From assembly GCF_028369065.1 (NCBI RefSeq), contig NZ_JAQNDA010000009.1:62001-126000 (forward strand): DNA of 64,000 nt. Direction: 5' to 3'. Below, in pieces: positions 28,287 through 38,055 of the stretch (position 1 is the first letter of the stretch; the number at the start of each line of letters is the position of its first letter). Below the pieces are notes generated by a model. That model was not told the origin of the DNA and made no database searches. It worked only from the letters and a program-made list of their open reading frames with translations. The position numbers were made by a program, and so were the translations under genes. The DNA is from Marinobacter sp. SS21 (GTDB taxonomy: Bacteria > Pseudomonadota > Gammaproteobacteria > Pseudomonadales > Oleiphilaceae).

Positions 28287-29978
28287 ATGAGCGAGAGCTT
28301 TGCGGATCTTTTTGAAGAAAGCCTGAAAGAAATTGACATGCAGCCGGGTTCCATCGTCCAGGGAACCGTGGTTGATATCGACAACGACTGGGTTACTGTT
28401 AACGCTGGTCTGAAGTCAGAGGGTGTTATCCCTGCGTCCCAGTTCCTGAACGATAAAGGCGAACTGGAAATCCAGATCGGTGACGTTGTCGACGTAGCTC
28501 TCGACGCTGTTGAAGACGGCTTCGGTGAAACCCGTCTGTCCCGCGAAAAAGCCAAGCGCGCCGAAGCCTGGAAAGTTCTCGAGAAGTCTTTCGAGGCTGA
28601 GGAAGTGGTTAAAGGTGTGATCAACGGCAAGGTTAAAGGCGGCTTTACCGTCGACCTGGCTGGCATCCGTGCCTTCCTGCCTGGTTCTCTGGTAGACGTT
28701 CGTCCGGTTCGCGACACTGCGCACCTGGAGAACAAAGAGCTTGAATTCAAGGTTATCAAGCTGGACCAGAAGCGTAACAATGTTGTGGTATCCCGTCGTG
28801 CGGTTCTCGAGGCCGAGAACAGTGCTGAGCGTGACGCACTGCTGGAAACCCTGACTGAAGGTCTGGAAATCAAGGGTATCGTCAAGAACCTGACCGACTA
28901 CGGCGCCTTCGTAGATCTGGGTGGTGTTGACGGCCTGCTGCACATTACCGACATGGCCTGGAAGCGCATCAAGCATCCGAGCGAAATCGTTAATGTTGGT
29001 GATGAAATCACCGTCAAGGTCCTGAAGTTTGACCGCGAGCGTAACCGTGTTTCCCTGGGTCTGAAGCAGCTGGGCGAAGATCCCTGGGTTGAAATCAAGG
29101 CTCGTTACCCTGAGAACAGCAAGGTCACGGCCCGTGTTACCAATCTGACCGACTATGGCTGCTTCGCTGAGCTTGAAGAAGGTGTTGAAGGTCTGGTTCA
29201 CGTTTCCGAAATGGATTGGACCAACAAGAACATTCATCCGTCCAAGGTTGTCCAGGTTGGCGACGAAGTGAACGTGATGATCCTGGATATCGACGAAGAG
29301 CGTCGTCGTATCTCCCTGGGTATCAAGCAGTGTGCAGCCAACCCCTGGGAAGACTTCTCCAGCAACTTCAACAAGGGCGACCGCATCTCCGGCAAGATCA
29401 AGTCCATCACTGACTTCGGTATCTTTATCGGTCTGGATGGCGGCATCGACGGTCTGGTGCACCTGTCCGATATCAGCTGGAACGAAACGGGTGAAGAAGC
29501 CGTTCGTGAGTACAAGAAGGGCGACGAAGTCGAAACCGTTATCCTGTCTGTTGATCCAGAGCGTGAGCGTATCTCCCTGGGTATCAAGCAGCTGGAAAGC
29601 GATCCGTTTGCCGAGTTCGTTCAGCTGAACGACAAGGGCTCCATCGTTAAGGGCACCGTATCTTCCGTTGACGCCAAGGCGGCAACCATTGCTCTGAACG
29701 ACGAAGTTGAGGCAGTACTGAAGGCTTCCGAGATCAGTCGTGACCGCGTCGAAGACGCTCGCAATGCGCTGAACGAAGGTGACGAGGTTGAGGCGAAGAT
29801 CATTAGCATCGATCGCAAGAACCGAGTTATCAACCTGTCTGTGAAGTCCAAAGACGTTGAAGAGGACAAGCAGGCTCTCGAGAACGTTCGCAGCAAGGCG
29901 GCAGAAACTTCCGGTGCGACCACCATTGGTGATCTCATCAAGGAGCAGATGCAGCAGCAAAACGCCAATAAGGACTAA
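28287..29978 (+). CDS. rpsA: 30S ribosomal protein S1
   Basis: 563 residues from the ATG at 28287 (AGGA upstream). An upstream TTG would add six residues against family alignment. S1 brings mRNA to the 30S subunit. Six S1 (OB-fold) repeats are visible, with phrases such as [16 protein letters not shown] and [17 protein letters not shown], and [14 protein letters not shown] ends. Codon use shows the bias of a highly expressed gene compared with its neighbours (many CTG, CGT, GGT, AAC). A strong terminator follows. Confidence 0.98.
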   Translation: MSESFADLFEESLKEIDMQPGSIVQGTVVDIDNDWVTVNAGLKSEGVIPASQFLNDKGELEIQIGDVVDVALDAVEDGFGETRLSREKAKRAEAWKVLEKSFEAEEVVKGVINGKVKGGFTVDLAGIRAFLPGSLVDVRPVRDTAHLENKELEFKVIKLDQKRNNVVVSRRAVLEAENSAERDALLETLTEGLEIKGIVKNLTDYGAFVDLGGVDGLLHITDMAWKRIKHPSEIVNVGDEITVKVLKFDRERNRVSLGLKQLGEDPWVEIKARYPENSKVTARVTNLTDYGCFAELEEGVEGLVHVSEMDWTNKNIHPSKVVQVGDEVNVMILDIDEERRRISLGIKQCAANPWEDFSSNFNKGDRISGKIKSITDFGIFIGLDGGIDGLVHLSDISWNETGEEAVREYKKGDEVETVILSVDPERERISLGIKQLESDPFAEFVQLNDKGSIVKGTVSSVDAKAATIALNDEVEAVLKASEISRDRVEDARNALNEGDEVEAKIISIDRKNRVINLSVKSKDVEEDKQALENVRSKAAETSGATTIGDLIKEQMQQQNANKD

Positions 29979-29993
29979 TTCTCCTTTTGGTCA

Positions 29994-30028
29994 TAAAAAA
30001 ACGGGCTGTAACAGCCCGTTTTTTTTGT
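29994..30028 (+). terminator. Rho-independent terminator after rpsA
   Basis: ACGGGCT and AGCCCGT form a stem around GTAAC, followed by eight T. A-runs precede it. It ends the amino acid/rpsA transcript before ihfB. Confidence 0.93.
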
Positions 30029-30108
30029 GTTTTTTTTAGGTTTGGCTAAACTAGGGTCATGGAGCTGGCTTGGTGGCTCCCCATAAGAATGACAGAGGGA
30101 TTAGCCTC

Positions 30109-30405
30109 ATGACGAAGTCTGAACTGGTCGAGCTGATTGCGTCCAAGCAAACTCAGCTATCCGTAAAAGATGTCGAGTTGGCGGTGAAAACCATCATCGA
30201 GCACATGTCCCAGTCTCTGGCGAATGGGCAACGGATCGAAATTCGTGGTTTTGGTAGTTTTTCGCTGCACCACCGTGCCGCACGGGTGGGGCGAAACCCC
30301 AAAACGGGCGAGGCGGTTCAGTTGCCGGCGAAGTATGTGCCTCATTTCAAGCCGGGCAAGGAGCTTCGGGAGCAGGTCAACGACAGTTTGAAACAGGGCT
30401 TCTGA
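30109..30405 (+). CDS. ihfB: Integration host factor beta subunit
   Basis: 98 residues from the ATG at 30109, preceded by GAGGGA. A longer frame to 30070 has no family match. IHF-beta pairs with IHF-alpha to bend DNA in promoters, replication and recombination. The DNA-binding arm [19 protein letters not shown] and [15 protein letters not shown] are typical. It follows rpsA after a terminator, so it probably has its own promoter. lapA begins 64 bp downstream. Confidence 0.97.
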   Translation: MTKSELVELIASKQTQLSVKDVELAVKTIIEHMSQSLANGQRIEIRGFGSFSLHHRAARVGRNPKTGEAVQLPAKYVPHFKPGKELREQVNDSLKQGF

Positions 30406-30469
30406 TTGCCGCTGGACGCCGGTTCATGCTGTGTGGCGAATGCCGTTGAGTTGGAAGGAGCAAATTTTT

Positions 30470-30772
30470 ATGGCCGGCTTTCGCAAGCTTCTGATTTTAT
30501 TGGTGTTACTTTTCCTCGCGTTGTTGGCATTGGTGTTCTCCCTGAACAACCAGGAGCCGGTATCGCTGAATTTTCTGGTTTTCGAAACTCCCTCCCATGG
30601 CGTTGCGGTCTGGATTATTCTTGCTTTCGTGCTGGGGGCCCTGGCTGGTATTCTGATAACCCTGTTAGCAAGCGTGCGCGCCTCGGTCTCTCGCCGGCAA
30701 TTGCAGAAGCGGCTGACCCGTGCCGAGCGTGCGCTCGCGCATTCAAGGGCCGAGAATAACCGGACTATCTAA
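30470..30772 (+). CDS. lapA: LapA family inner-membrane protein
   Basis: 100 residues from the ATG at 30470, with GGAAGGAG upstream. Two membrane segments (about 5-25 and 43-65) are joined by a short loop with NNQEPVSLNF, the LapA/YciS signature, and a basic, coiled tail follows. LapA works with LapB in lipopolysaccharide assembly control. Its stop overlaps the lapB start in TAATG. Confidence 0.92.
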   Translation: MAGFRKLLILLVLLFLALLALVFSLNNQEPVSLNFLVFETPSHGVAVWIILAFVLGALAGILITLLASVRASVSRRQLQKRLTRAERALAHSRAENNRTI

Positions 30773-31941
30773 TGGATATAGTATTTCAGTGGCTGCTGTT
30801 AACGGCCGCAGTGGCTGCTGGCTGGTTTATGGGGCGCGCTGGGCGACAGAGTGCGCGGTCCCGGCGTGCTATATCCGATGAAGCGTCGGTTCGAGATCGG
30901 CTTCAATTCCTGTTTACCAATTACTCAGACCAGGCCGTTGAGAATTTTGTCCAGTCCTTGGCGGTCAATCCGGAAACGGTCGGTCTCCACCTTTCCATCG
31001 GCGCCCATTTTCGTAACAAGGGGGAGACTGAGCGGGCCATCGTGATTCATCAGAACCTGTTGGCGCGCCCTGAGCTGCCCACCCGGTTTTCGCCCCAAGT
31101 CACCTTTGAGTTAGCCCTGGATTATCTCAATGCCGGTTTGCTGGACCGTGCCGAATCTCTCTTTCACCAACTGATGGGGGACAAGGAATACGGCGGCAAA
31201 GCAGCGGGCCAGCTTATCGATGTGTATCAGCAGGAGAGAGAATGGGGCAAGGCGGGGCAGGTGGCCCGTACCCTGCGTGACGGAGGTTTGAGTCCGGAGC
31301 TGGATAAGGTGCTCGCCTATATTAACTGTGAGATGGCGGATCTGGCTTTGCAGCAGGACGACCGCTGGGGGGCTGGCAAGTTGGTCAAGGAGGCCCTGGA
31401 CTATGATCGCTCCTGCGTCCGCGCCACCTTTATTCAGGTCAAGATTCTGTTGCGCCAGGGCAGTTTTAGGGACGCGGCCGCTCAGTGTCTCAAGGTGTTT
31501 GAGCAGAATACGGATTTTGGCTCGGAAGCCATCGAGCGCTTAATGGGGCTTGAGCGGGAGCATGGCGATGTCAAGCGCTTGACCCGAAAGTTGTCGAAGC
31601 TCTATGAGCGTTGGCCAAGCACCAGCCTGTTATTGGCGGTGGTCGAATCGGTGGAGCGTGCTTCGGGCCGGGCGGCAGCAATTGACCTGTTGCGGAAAGA
31701 ATTGGAAGTTCGCCCCAGTGTCAGGGGCTTGCTGCGGTTGGTGGAACTGGCCGGATATGAGAAAGGGATGACCTCGGATGAGGGGCGATTGGTTAGTCGG
31801 ATTGGACACTTATTGTTGGCTAACCGCCCGATCTATCGCTGTGTGAACTGTGGGTTTTCCGGGCGGCAGTTGCATTGGCTGTGTCCAAGCTGCAAAACCT
31901 GGGAATCGGTGCGTCCGATACAGGGTGTGGAAGCCGAGTAA
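30772..31941 (+). CDS. lapB: LapB, TPR lipopolysaccharide regulator
   Basis: 389 residues, the same length as E. coli LapB. An N-terminal membrane anchor (about 4-22) is followed by TPR repeats and a C-terminal rubredoxin-type metal knuckle with paired CxxC (YRCVNCGF and LCPSCKTW). In E. coli LapB presents LpxC to the FtsH protease and so sets the LPS rate. It is translationally coupled to lapA. pyrF follows, as in E. coli. Confidence 0.95.
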   Translation: MDIVFQWLLLTAAVAAGWFMGRAGRQSARSRRAISDEASVRDRLQFLFTNYSDQAVENFVQSLAVNPETVGLHLSIGAHFRNKGETERAIVIHQNLLARPELPTRFSPQVTFELALDYLNAGLLDRAESLFHQLMGDKEYGGKAAGQLIDVYQQEREWGKAGQVARTLRDGGLSPELDKVLAYINCEMADLALQQDDRWGAGKLVKEALDYDRSCVRATFIQVKILLRQGSFRDAAAQCLKVFEQNTDFGSEAIERLMGLEREHGDVKRLTRKLSKLYERWPSTSLLLAVVESVERASGRAAAIDLLRKELEVRPSVRGLLRLVELAGYEKGMTSDEGRLVSRIGHLLLANRPIYRCVNCGFSGRQLHWLCPSCKTWESVRPIQGVEAE

Positions 31942-31974
31942 ACCGATGATTAAATTAAGTGTGGGAATGATTGC

Positions 31975-32685
31975 GTGCAGAAGGTAACTGATCCGAAGAT
32001 TATTGTGGCTCTGGATTTTCCGTCCGAGGAGCCGGCGTTAGCGCTGGTGGATACGTTGAATCCGCAGTTGTGTCGGCTGAAGGTGGGCAAGGAGCTGTTT
32101 ACCCGCTCCGGTCCGCAGTTCGTCAGGGCGATTCAGGCGCGGGGCTTCGAGGTGTTCCTGGATCTCAAGTTTCACGACATTCCCAACACGACGTCGGCAG
32201 CAGTTGCGGCGGCGGCGGACTTGGGGGTGTGGATGGTGAATGTCCATGCCTCGGGTGGCGAGAAGATGATGGAGGCCTGTCGTACCCGCCTGGAATCGTT
32301 CGGTGCAGATCGGCCGTTGCTGATTGCGGTGACGGTGTTGACCAGCATGGCGACGGAAGATTTGCGGGGCATTGGTGTGTCTGTGTCCCCCGCTGAGCAG
32401 GTGTCGCGGTTGGCGGCCTTGACGGCCAGTTGTGGGCTGGATGGGGTGGTCTGCTCTGCCCAGGAAGCGCCGATCTTGAAGGCGGAGCGGGGTGTGGGCT
32501 TCAAGCTGGTGACGCCGGGGATACGGCCGTTGTCCGCGGCCAGGGGGGATCAGCAGCGGGTTATGACGCCTGCTGATGCGCTGGCTGCTGGGAGTGATTA
32601 TTTGGTGATTGGGCGGCCTATTACCCAGGCTTCTGACCCTTTGGCAGCATTGGAAGCTATTCATCAAGAGATTGTCGCTAGTTAA
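31975..32685 (+). CDS. pyrF: Orotidine 5'-phosphate decarboxylase
   Basis: 236 residues. It decarboxylates OMP to UMP, the last step of de novo pyrimidine synthesis. The catalytic [10 protein letters not shown] (Asp-Lys-Asp pattern), VALDFPS at the start, and the phosphate-binding TPGIRP and VIGRPIT are present. The start codon is a GTG at 31975 with only a modest ribosome site (GGGAA); no in-frame ATG is available nearby. It is 33 bp after lapB. Confidence 0.95.
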   Translation: MQKVTDPKIIVALDFPSEEPALALVDTLNPQLCRLKVGKELFTRSGPQFVRAIQARGFEVFLDLKFHDIPNTTSAAVAAAADLGVWMVNVHASGGEKMMEACRTRLESFGADRPLLIAVTVLTSMATEDLRGIGVSVSPAEQVSRLAALTASCGLDGVVCSAQEAPILKAERGVGFKLVTPGIRPLSAARGDQQRVMTPADALAAGSDYLVIGRPITQASDPLAALEAIHQEIVAS

Positions 32686-32727
32686 GGCTGGTTCTTCGGG
32701 ATTCTTGACCTGTTAGAGGTGGTGTTA

Positions 32728-32834
32728 GCGGGCAGTGGAGGGGCTTCTTCCGCTGCCCTCTAAGGTGCGTCCATGCACCTGGCCGGGCACCGCGGCATCC
32801 ATGCCGCTGCTCCAGAAGCCCCTCCACTGCCCGC
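32728..32834 (+). repeat. TCCATG twin-hairpin element A
   Basis: Two perfect 21-bp inverted arms (32728-32748 and 32814-32834) enclose 65 bp. Inside are two hairpins: AGGTGC-GTCCAT-GCACCT (32763-32780) and GCGGCAT-CC-ATGCCGC (32792-32807). The fold is a three-way junction with TCCATG in both inner hairpins. A further partial pairing links 32750-32758 with 32785-32795. Confidence 0.85.
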
Positions 32835-32890
32835 ATTGAGCTCCTGTGGTAGCGCTTCTGAGTTAACTCCGATGTGGGATAGAGTTGTAT

Positions 32891-32980
32891 GGAGTTTCTT
32901 TCCAAGACCGTCTGTGGCCATGGATGGCCACGGTCGAGCTTGCATGGACGTACTTGCGGCGTTTCTTGGAAAGAGGTTCC
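32891..32980 (-). repeat. TCCATG twin-hairpin element B (opposite orientation)
   Basis: 17-bp arms (32891-32907 and 32964-32980), with three G-U pairs if RNA, enclose a perfect hairpin GTGGCCAT-GG-ATGGCCAC (32914-32931) and a second GTACGTCCATGCAAGC segment on the minus strand. Read on the minus strand, the order matches element A: arm, GTRCGTCCATGCA, GGCCATCCATGGCC, arm. Confidence 0.8.
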
Positions 32981-33035
32981 CGCACGGCTCGGCCACGGAG
33001 ATTGCCAGGCAGAAAAAATCGCTGGAGTGAGAACG

Positions 33036-33072
33036 AAAAAAGCCGCTAACTCAATGAGAAAGCGGCTTTTTT
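33036..33072 (-). terminator. Terminator of tRNA-Asn copy 1
   Basis: AGCCGCT (33041-33047) pairs with AGCGGCT (33061-33067), with A- and T-runs outside. On the minus strand it follows the tRNA 3' end by a few bases. Confidence 0.85.
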
Positions 33073-33078
33073 AAATAG

Positions 33079-33154
33079 TGGCTCCCCGAGCTGGGCTCGA
33101 ACCAGCGACAAACGGATTAACAGTCCGTTGCTCTACCAACTGAGCTATCGGGGA
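33079..33154 (-). tRNA. tRNA-Asn (anticodon GTT), copy 1
   Basis: 76 bases on the minus strand with encoded CCA. The acceptor stem TCCCCGA/TCGGGGA, D-arm AGCTCAGTTGGTAGAGC, anticodon loop CTGTTAA and T-arm GGTTCGAGCC are all regular. The sequence is identical to the copy at 47939-48014. Confidence 0.97.
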
Positions 33155-33178
33155 ACGTCGTCGTGTGACGAGGCGCGT

Positions 33179-33207
33179 ATATTAAGGGCAGGCCCGCGCC
33201 TCGTCAA
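33179..33207 (-). promoter_or_regulatory. Promoter of tRNA-Asn copy 1
   Basis: Minus strand TTGACG (33202-33207), 17-bp spacer, TAATAT (33179-33184), then a GC-rich discriminator, the usual mark of stringently controlled stable-RNA promoters. Confidence 0.75.
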
Positions 33208-33223
33208 CCCCTAAATTGCAGAT

Positions 33224-34408
33224 TTAGCTCAAAGCTTTCTGCAAGCGGGCGACCGCCTCTTTAAGCACGTCCAGACTGGTGGCGAAACTCAATCGCATAT
33301 GGCCGGGCGCGCCGAAAGCGGAGCCCGGCACCAGCGCTACGCCGGCTTCCTGCAGCAGCTTCTCGGCCAGTTCCACGTCGGTGTTGACACCGTCCGCCGC
33401 GTCAATAGCTTGCTGGAAGCTGGGGAACACGTAGAAGGTGCCGTCACCGGACAGGCATTCCACGCCGGGCAGGGTGTTGAGTGCCTCCACCAGATAATCG
33501 TGGCGCTCCTTGAAGGCCTTGACCATTTCGCCAACGCAATCCTGGGGGCCGTCCAGAGCAGCCTGGGCGGCGGCCTGGGAGATGGAGGCCGGGTTGGAGG
33601 TGCTCTGGGACTGAATCTTTTTCATCGCGCCGATGACCTTGGCCGGTCCGGCGGCATAGCCGATCCGCCATCCGGTCATGGAATAGGCCTTGGACACGCC
33701 GTTGAGCACGAAGGTACGATCATACAGCTCCGGCGTTGCATTCAGGATGTTGCAGAACGGCTGGCCGGTCCACAGAATCGGCTCGTACATGTCGTCGGTG
33801 GCGATCATGATGTTAGGGTGCTTCTTGAGCACTTCACCAATCGCCGTCAGCTCTTCCAGGGTATAGGCCATGCCGCTGGGATTGGATGGGCTATTGATCA
33901 CGAACAGGCGGGTGCGCTCGGTGATGGCGGCTTCCAGCTGCTCTGCAGTGATCTTGAAACGGGTTTGCGCCGAGGTTTCGATGACCACCGGCTTGCCTTC
34001 GGCGACCAGCACCATGTCCGGGTAGGAAACCCAGTACGGGGCCGGAATGATGGCTTCGTCGCCAGGGTTGAGGATGGCCAGGGCGAGGTTGAAAAAGCTC
34101 TGCTTGCCGCCGCTGGATACAAGAATCTGGTTGGGCTCGTAATCGAGGCCGTTGTCGCGCTTGAACTTGGCGATGATCGCCTTCTTCAGCGCTGGTGTAC
34201 CATCGACAGCCGTGTACTTGGTCTGACCGGCATTGATCGCCTCGATCGCGGCGTTCTTGATATGATCCGGTGTATCAAAATCCGGCTCCCCGGCGCCCAG
34301 ACCAATAATGTCCTGCCCTGCGGCACGGAGTTCCGCGGCCTTGTTGGTGACTGCGAGAGTGGGAGATGGCTTGATGGCCTGTACTCGGCTGGATAGTTGA
34401 AGGTCCAA
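33224..34408 (-). CDS. Aspartate aminotransferase (class I, subgroup I-gamma/beta type)
   Basis: 394 residues. It interconverts aspartate/2-oxoglutarate and oxaloacetate/glutamate. The PLP lysine is K240 in NGVSKAYSMTGWRIG. INSPSNPSGM, DDMYEPI and the substrate-binding Arg in GHMRLSFA (about 375) are seen. The start is a TTG at 34408: AAGGAG lies 7 bp upstream, and no ATG or GTG fits. It is a lone gene downstream of a palindromic element. The aminotransferase class is firm; the exact substrate is inferred. Confidence 0.9.
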   Translation of the reverse strand: MDLQLSSRVQAIKPSPTLAVTNKAAELRAAGQDIIGLGAGEPDFDTPDHIKNAAIEAINAGQTKYTAVDGTPALKKAIIAKFKRDNGLDYEPNQILVSSGGKQSFFNLALAILNPGDEAIIPAPYWVSYPDMVLVAEGKPVVIETSAQTRFKITAEQLEAAITERTRLFVINSPSNPSGMAYTLEELTAIGEVLKKHPNIMIATDDMYEPILWTGQPFCNILNATPELYDRTFVLNGVSKAYSMTGWRIGYAAGPAKVIGAMKKIQSQSTSNPASISQAAAQAALDGPQDCVGEMVKAFKERHDYLVEALNTLPGVECLSGDGTFYVFPSFQQAIDAADGVNTDVELAEKLLQEAGVALVPGSAFGAPGHMRLSFATSLDVLKEAVARLQKALS

Positions 34409-34484
34409 ACTTGCGCTCCTTAAAAGCTGCGTCTGATGAGACTACGTCGGTACCCGTGGATTGACGAACGTACCTGGCGTTTAT

Positions 34485-34554
34485 GGAGCCGCTGAATAAG
34501 TCCTCGCCGCCGTGATGCGGTACTGCGAGAGCGAAGGCGTTATTCAGCGGCTCC
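34485..34554. repeat. 70-bp palindromic element (MITE-like hairpin)
   Basis: Perfect 15-bp inverted ends GGAGCCGCTGAATAA (34485-34499) and TTATTCAGCGGCTCC (34540-34554) enclose 40 bp with further CGCC/GGCG pairing. It sits between divergent gene starts, where a terminator is not expected. No clear target duplication is seen. Confidence 0.75.
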
Positions 34555-34628
34555 TTAACCCGCAGATGGTACCATGAAGGCTGTCAGACGATAAGTTGTC
34601 TTGTGAATGCAGAGGTTATTGAGCTCAA

Positions 34629-36689
<2,061 letters not shown>

Positions 36690-36694
36690 GGCGC

Positions 36695-37867
36695 TCAGGT
36701 CTTGCGCTTGGGACCGATAATCACCGCCGCCTGCAGCGGCGAGTGCTTGCCGTACTGTTTCATGCGTTCGAAGATGCGTCGATCGATAGGCAGATACTGT
36801 TTGTCAGCGATGGTCTCGCCGCTGGCGCTATCCACTTCCGGGTCGTGGAGATAGACGAACTGGTCGTCCACCGCGCAGACCGTGACCCAGTGGGGAACCC
36901 GGCTCTGGCTCAGCTGCCAGCTGCTGATCAGGATCACCGGGATCCGGCCCTGCGCAAGGGCGGCGGACATCTGTGACAGCGACAGGTATTCGTGATGAAG
37001 CTGGATGTCGGTCTCGGCGATGTCCCGCAGGAAGCCCTGATGCACCAGTTCCAACACCCGCTTTTTGTCGGCGTGCCGAACGGTTTGAGTGAACAGGGGG
37101 CCTTCCTTACTGACATAGGCGGCCGCTTCAAAGCCCCGGGACCAGGCAGCCAGGGCCAGGCCATGGGGGCCGCAGCCGCCGTGGCCGGCGAGCATGAAAA
37201 TGGTGGTCGCCTCCCGCCAGATGCGCAGTTCCTCCAGGGTGGTCACCGGCTGCTTTTGGTTCACGGCTGCCATCGCCATCATCAGGGCGGCCGGGCCGCA
37301 GGTGAACTCGGTGGTTTGAGGGTAGTAGGGCACCAGCGGAAAGTCCTGGGACGGTTCGTAGAACAAAATACGCCGTTCAAAACGCAGCGCGTCCCCATGA
37401 TCCGCGTAGTAATCCCGGTAGGTTCCAAACTGGCGATAGCCCAGCCGACGATAGAGGGCTATGGCGCCCTCATTGTCGGAGCGCACCTCCAGGCGCATGA
37501 CAATACGGCCAGCCGATTGCGCCGTGGCCTCGGCCCCAAGGATCAGCGCCTCTCCGATACCCTGGCCACGGGCTTCTGGTGCCACGCCGATAGAGTAGAT
37601 CCGGGCCAGCCGGGTGGCTGCATGCATGAACACCAAGCAGTAGCCCACCAAGGCGTCATCCACCAAGGCCACCAACAGCCGGTCCCGCGGCATAGTGATG
37701 AAGCGGCGAAAGCTTCGGCGAGAGATCCTGTCGGTATCAAACAGCCGTTCTTCCAGGGCCACCAGGGCGTCCAGATCGGTTTTGACGGCGGCTCTCAGGT
37801 GCGGCCGGATTGTGGTGGCGGCGCAGGTTTCAGGATCGGATTGGGTATCCAGATGGCTAGGATTCAC
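36695..37867 (-). CDS. GNAT acetyltransferase fused to a C39-like cysteine peptidase
   Basis: 390 residues. The N-terminal GNAT domain is about 20-170, with the acetyl-CoA loop APEARGQGIGEAL (96-108). The C-terminal papain/C39-like domain is about 177-385, with oxyanion Q184, nucleophile C190 in YYPQTTEFTCGPAALM, H326 in RVPHW and D342 in LHDPE. No signal peptide or membrane part is seen, so it should act in the cytoplasm. It is divergent from the RLAN/ATP-grasp gene, a pairing noted in computational studies of amidoligases. Substrate and product are not known. The start is a GTG at 37867 with a weak ribosome site. Confidence 0.88.
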   Translation of the reverse strand: MNPSHLDTQSDPETCAATTIRPHLRAAVKTDLDALVALEERLFDTDRISRRSFRRFITMPRDRLLVALVDDALVGYCLVFMHAATRLARIYSIGVAPEARGQGIGEALILGAEATAQSAGRIVMRLEVRSDNEGAIALYRRLGYRQFGTYRDYYADHGDALRFERRILFYEPSQDFPLVPYYPQTTEFTCGPAALMMAMAAVNQKQPVTTLEELRIWREATTIFMLAGHGGCGPHGLALAAWSRGFEAAAYVSKEGPLFTQTVRHADKKRVLELVHQGFLRDIAETDIQLHHEYLSLSQMSAALAQGRIPVILISSWQLSQSRVPHWVTVCAVDDQFVYLHDPEVDSASGETIADKQYLPIDRRIFERMKQYGKHSPLQAAVIIGPKRKT

Positions 37868-38055
37868 GGCGGTATCCGCAAACAGGTGGCTTCTTTATTA
37901 TCATCGACAAACTGCTTCCTGAATAGCCCCGTCGGGCATGCGTAAATGCACGCATCTTCCAGTGCTTCCCGGCCGTGCTGGGCCGGTGTATTGTTCGCTC
38001 TACGGGCCGCACCGGTGGCCCGATTGGCGTCTATCTGAGGGAGGGCCCGTCACGG

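Larger units (their letters stand above)
32686..33078. other. 393-bp intergenic region with two structured repeats
   Basis: No gene is supported. The region holds two elements with a common architecture (32728-32834 and 32891-32980) and the terminator of the tRNA-Asn (33036-33072). Confidence 0.75.

Noticed and set aside
32728..32980. Integron attC sites or a CRISPR
   Set aside because: No GTTRRRY core, no integrase, and no regularly spaced direct repeats; the structure is inverted arms with inner hairpins.
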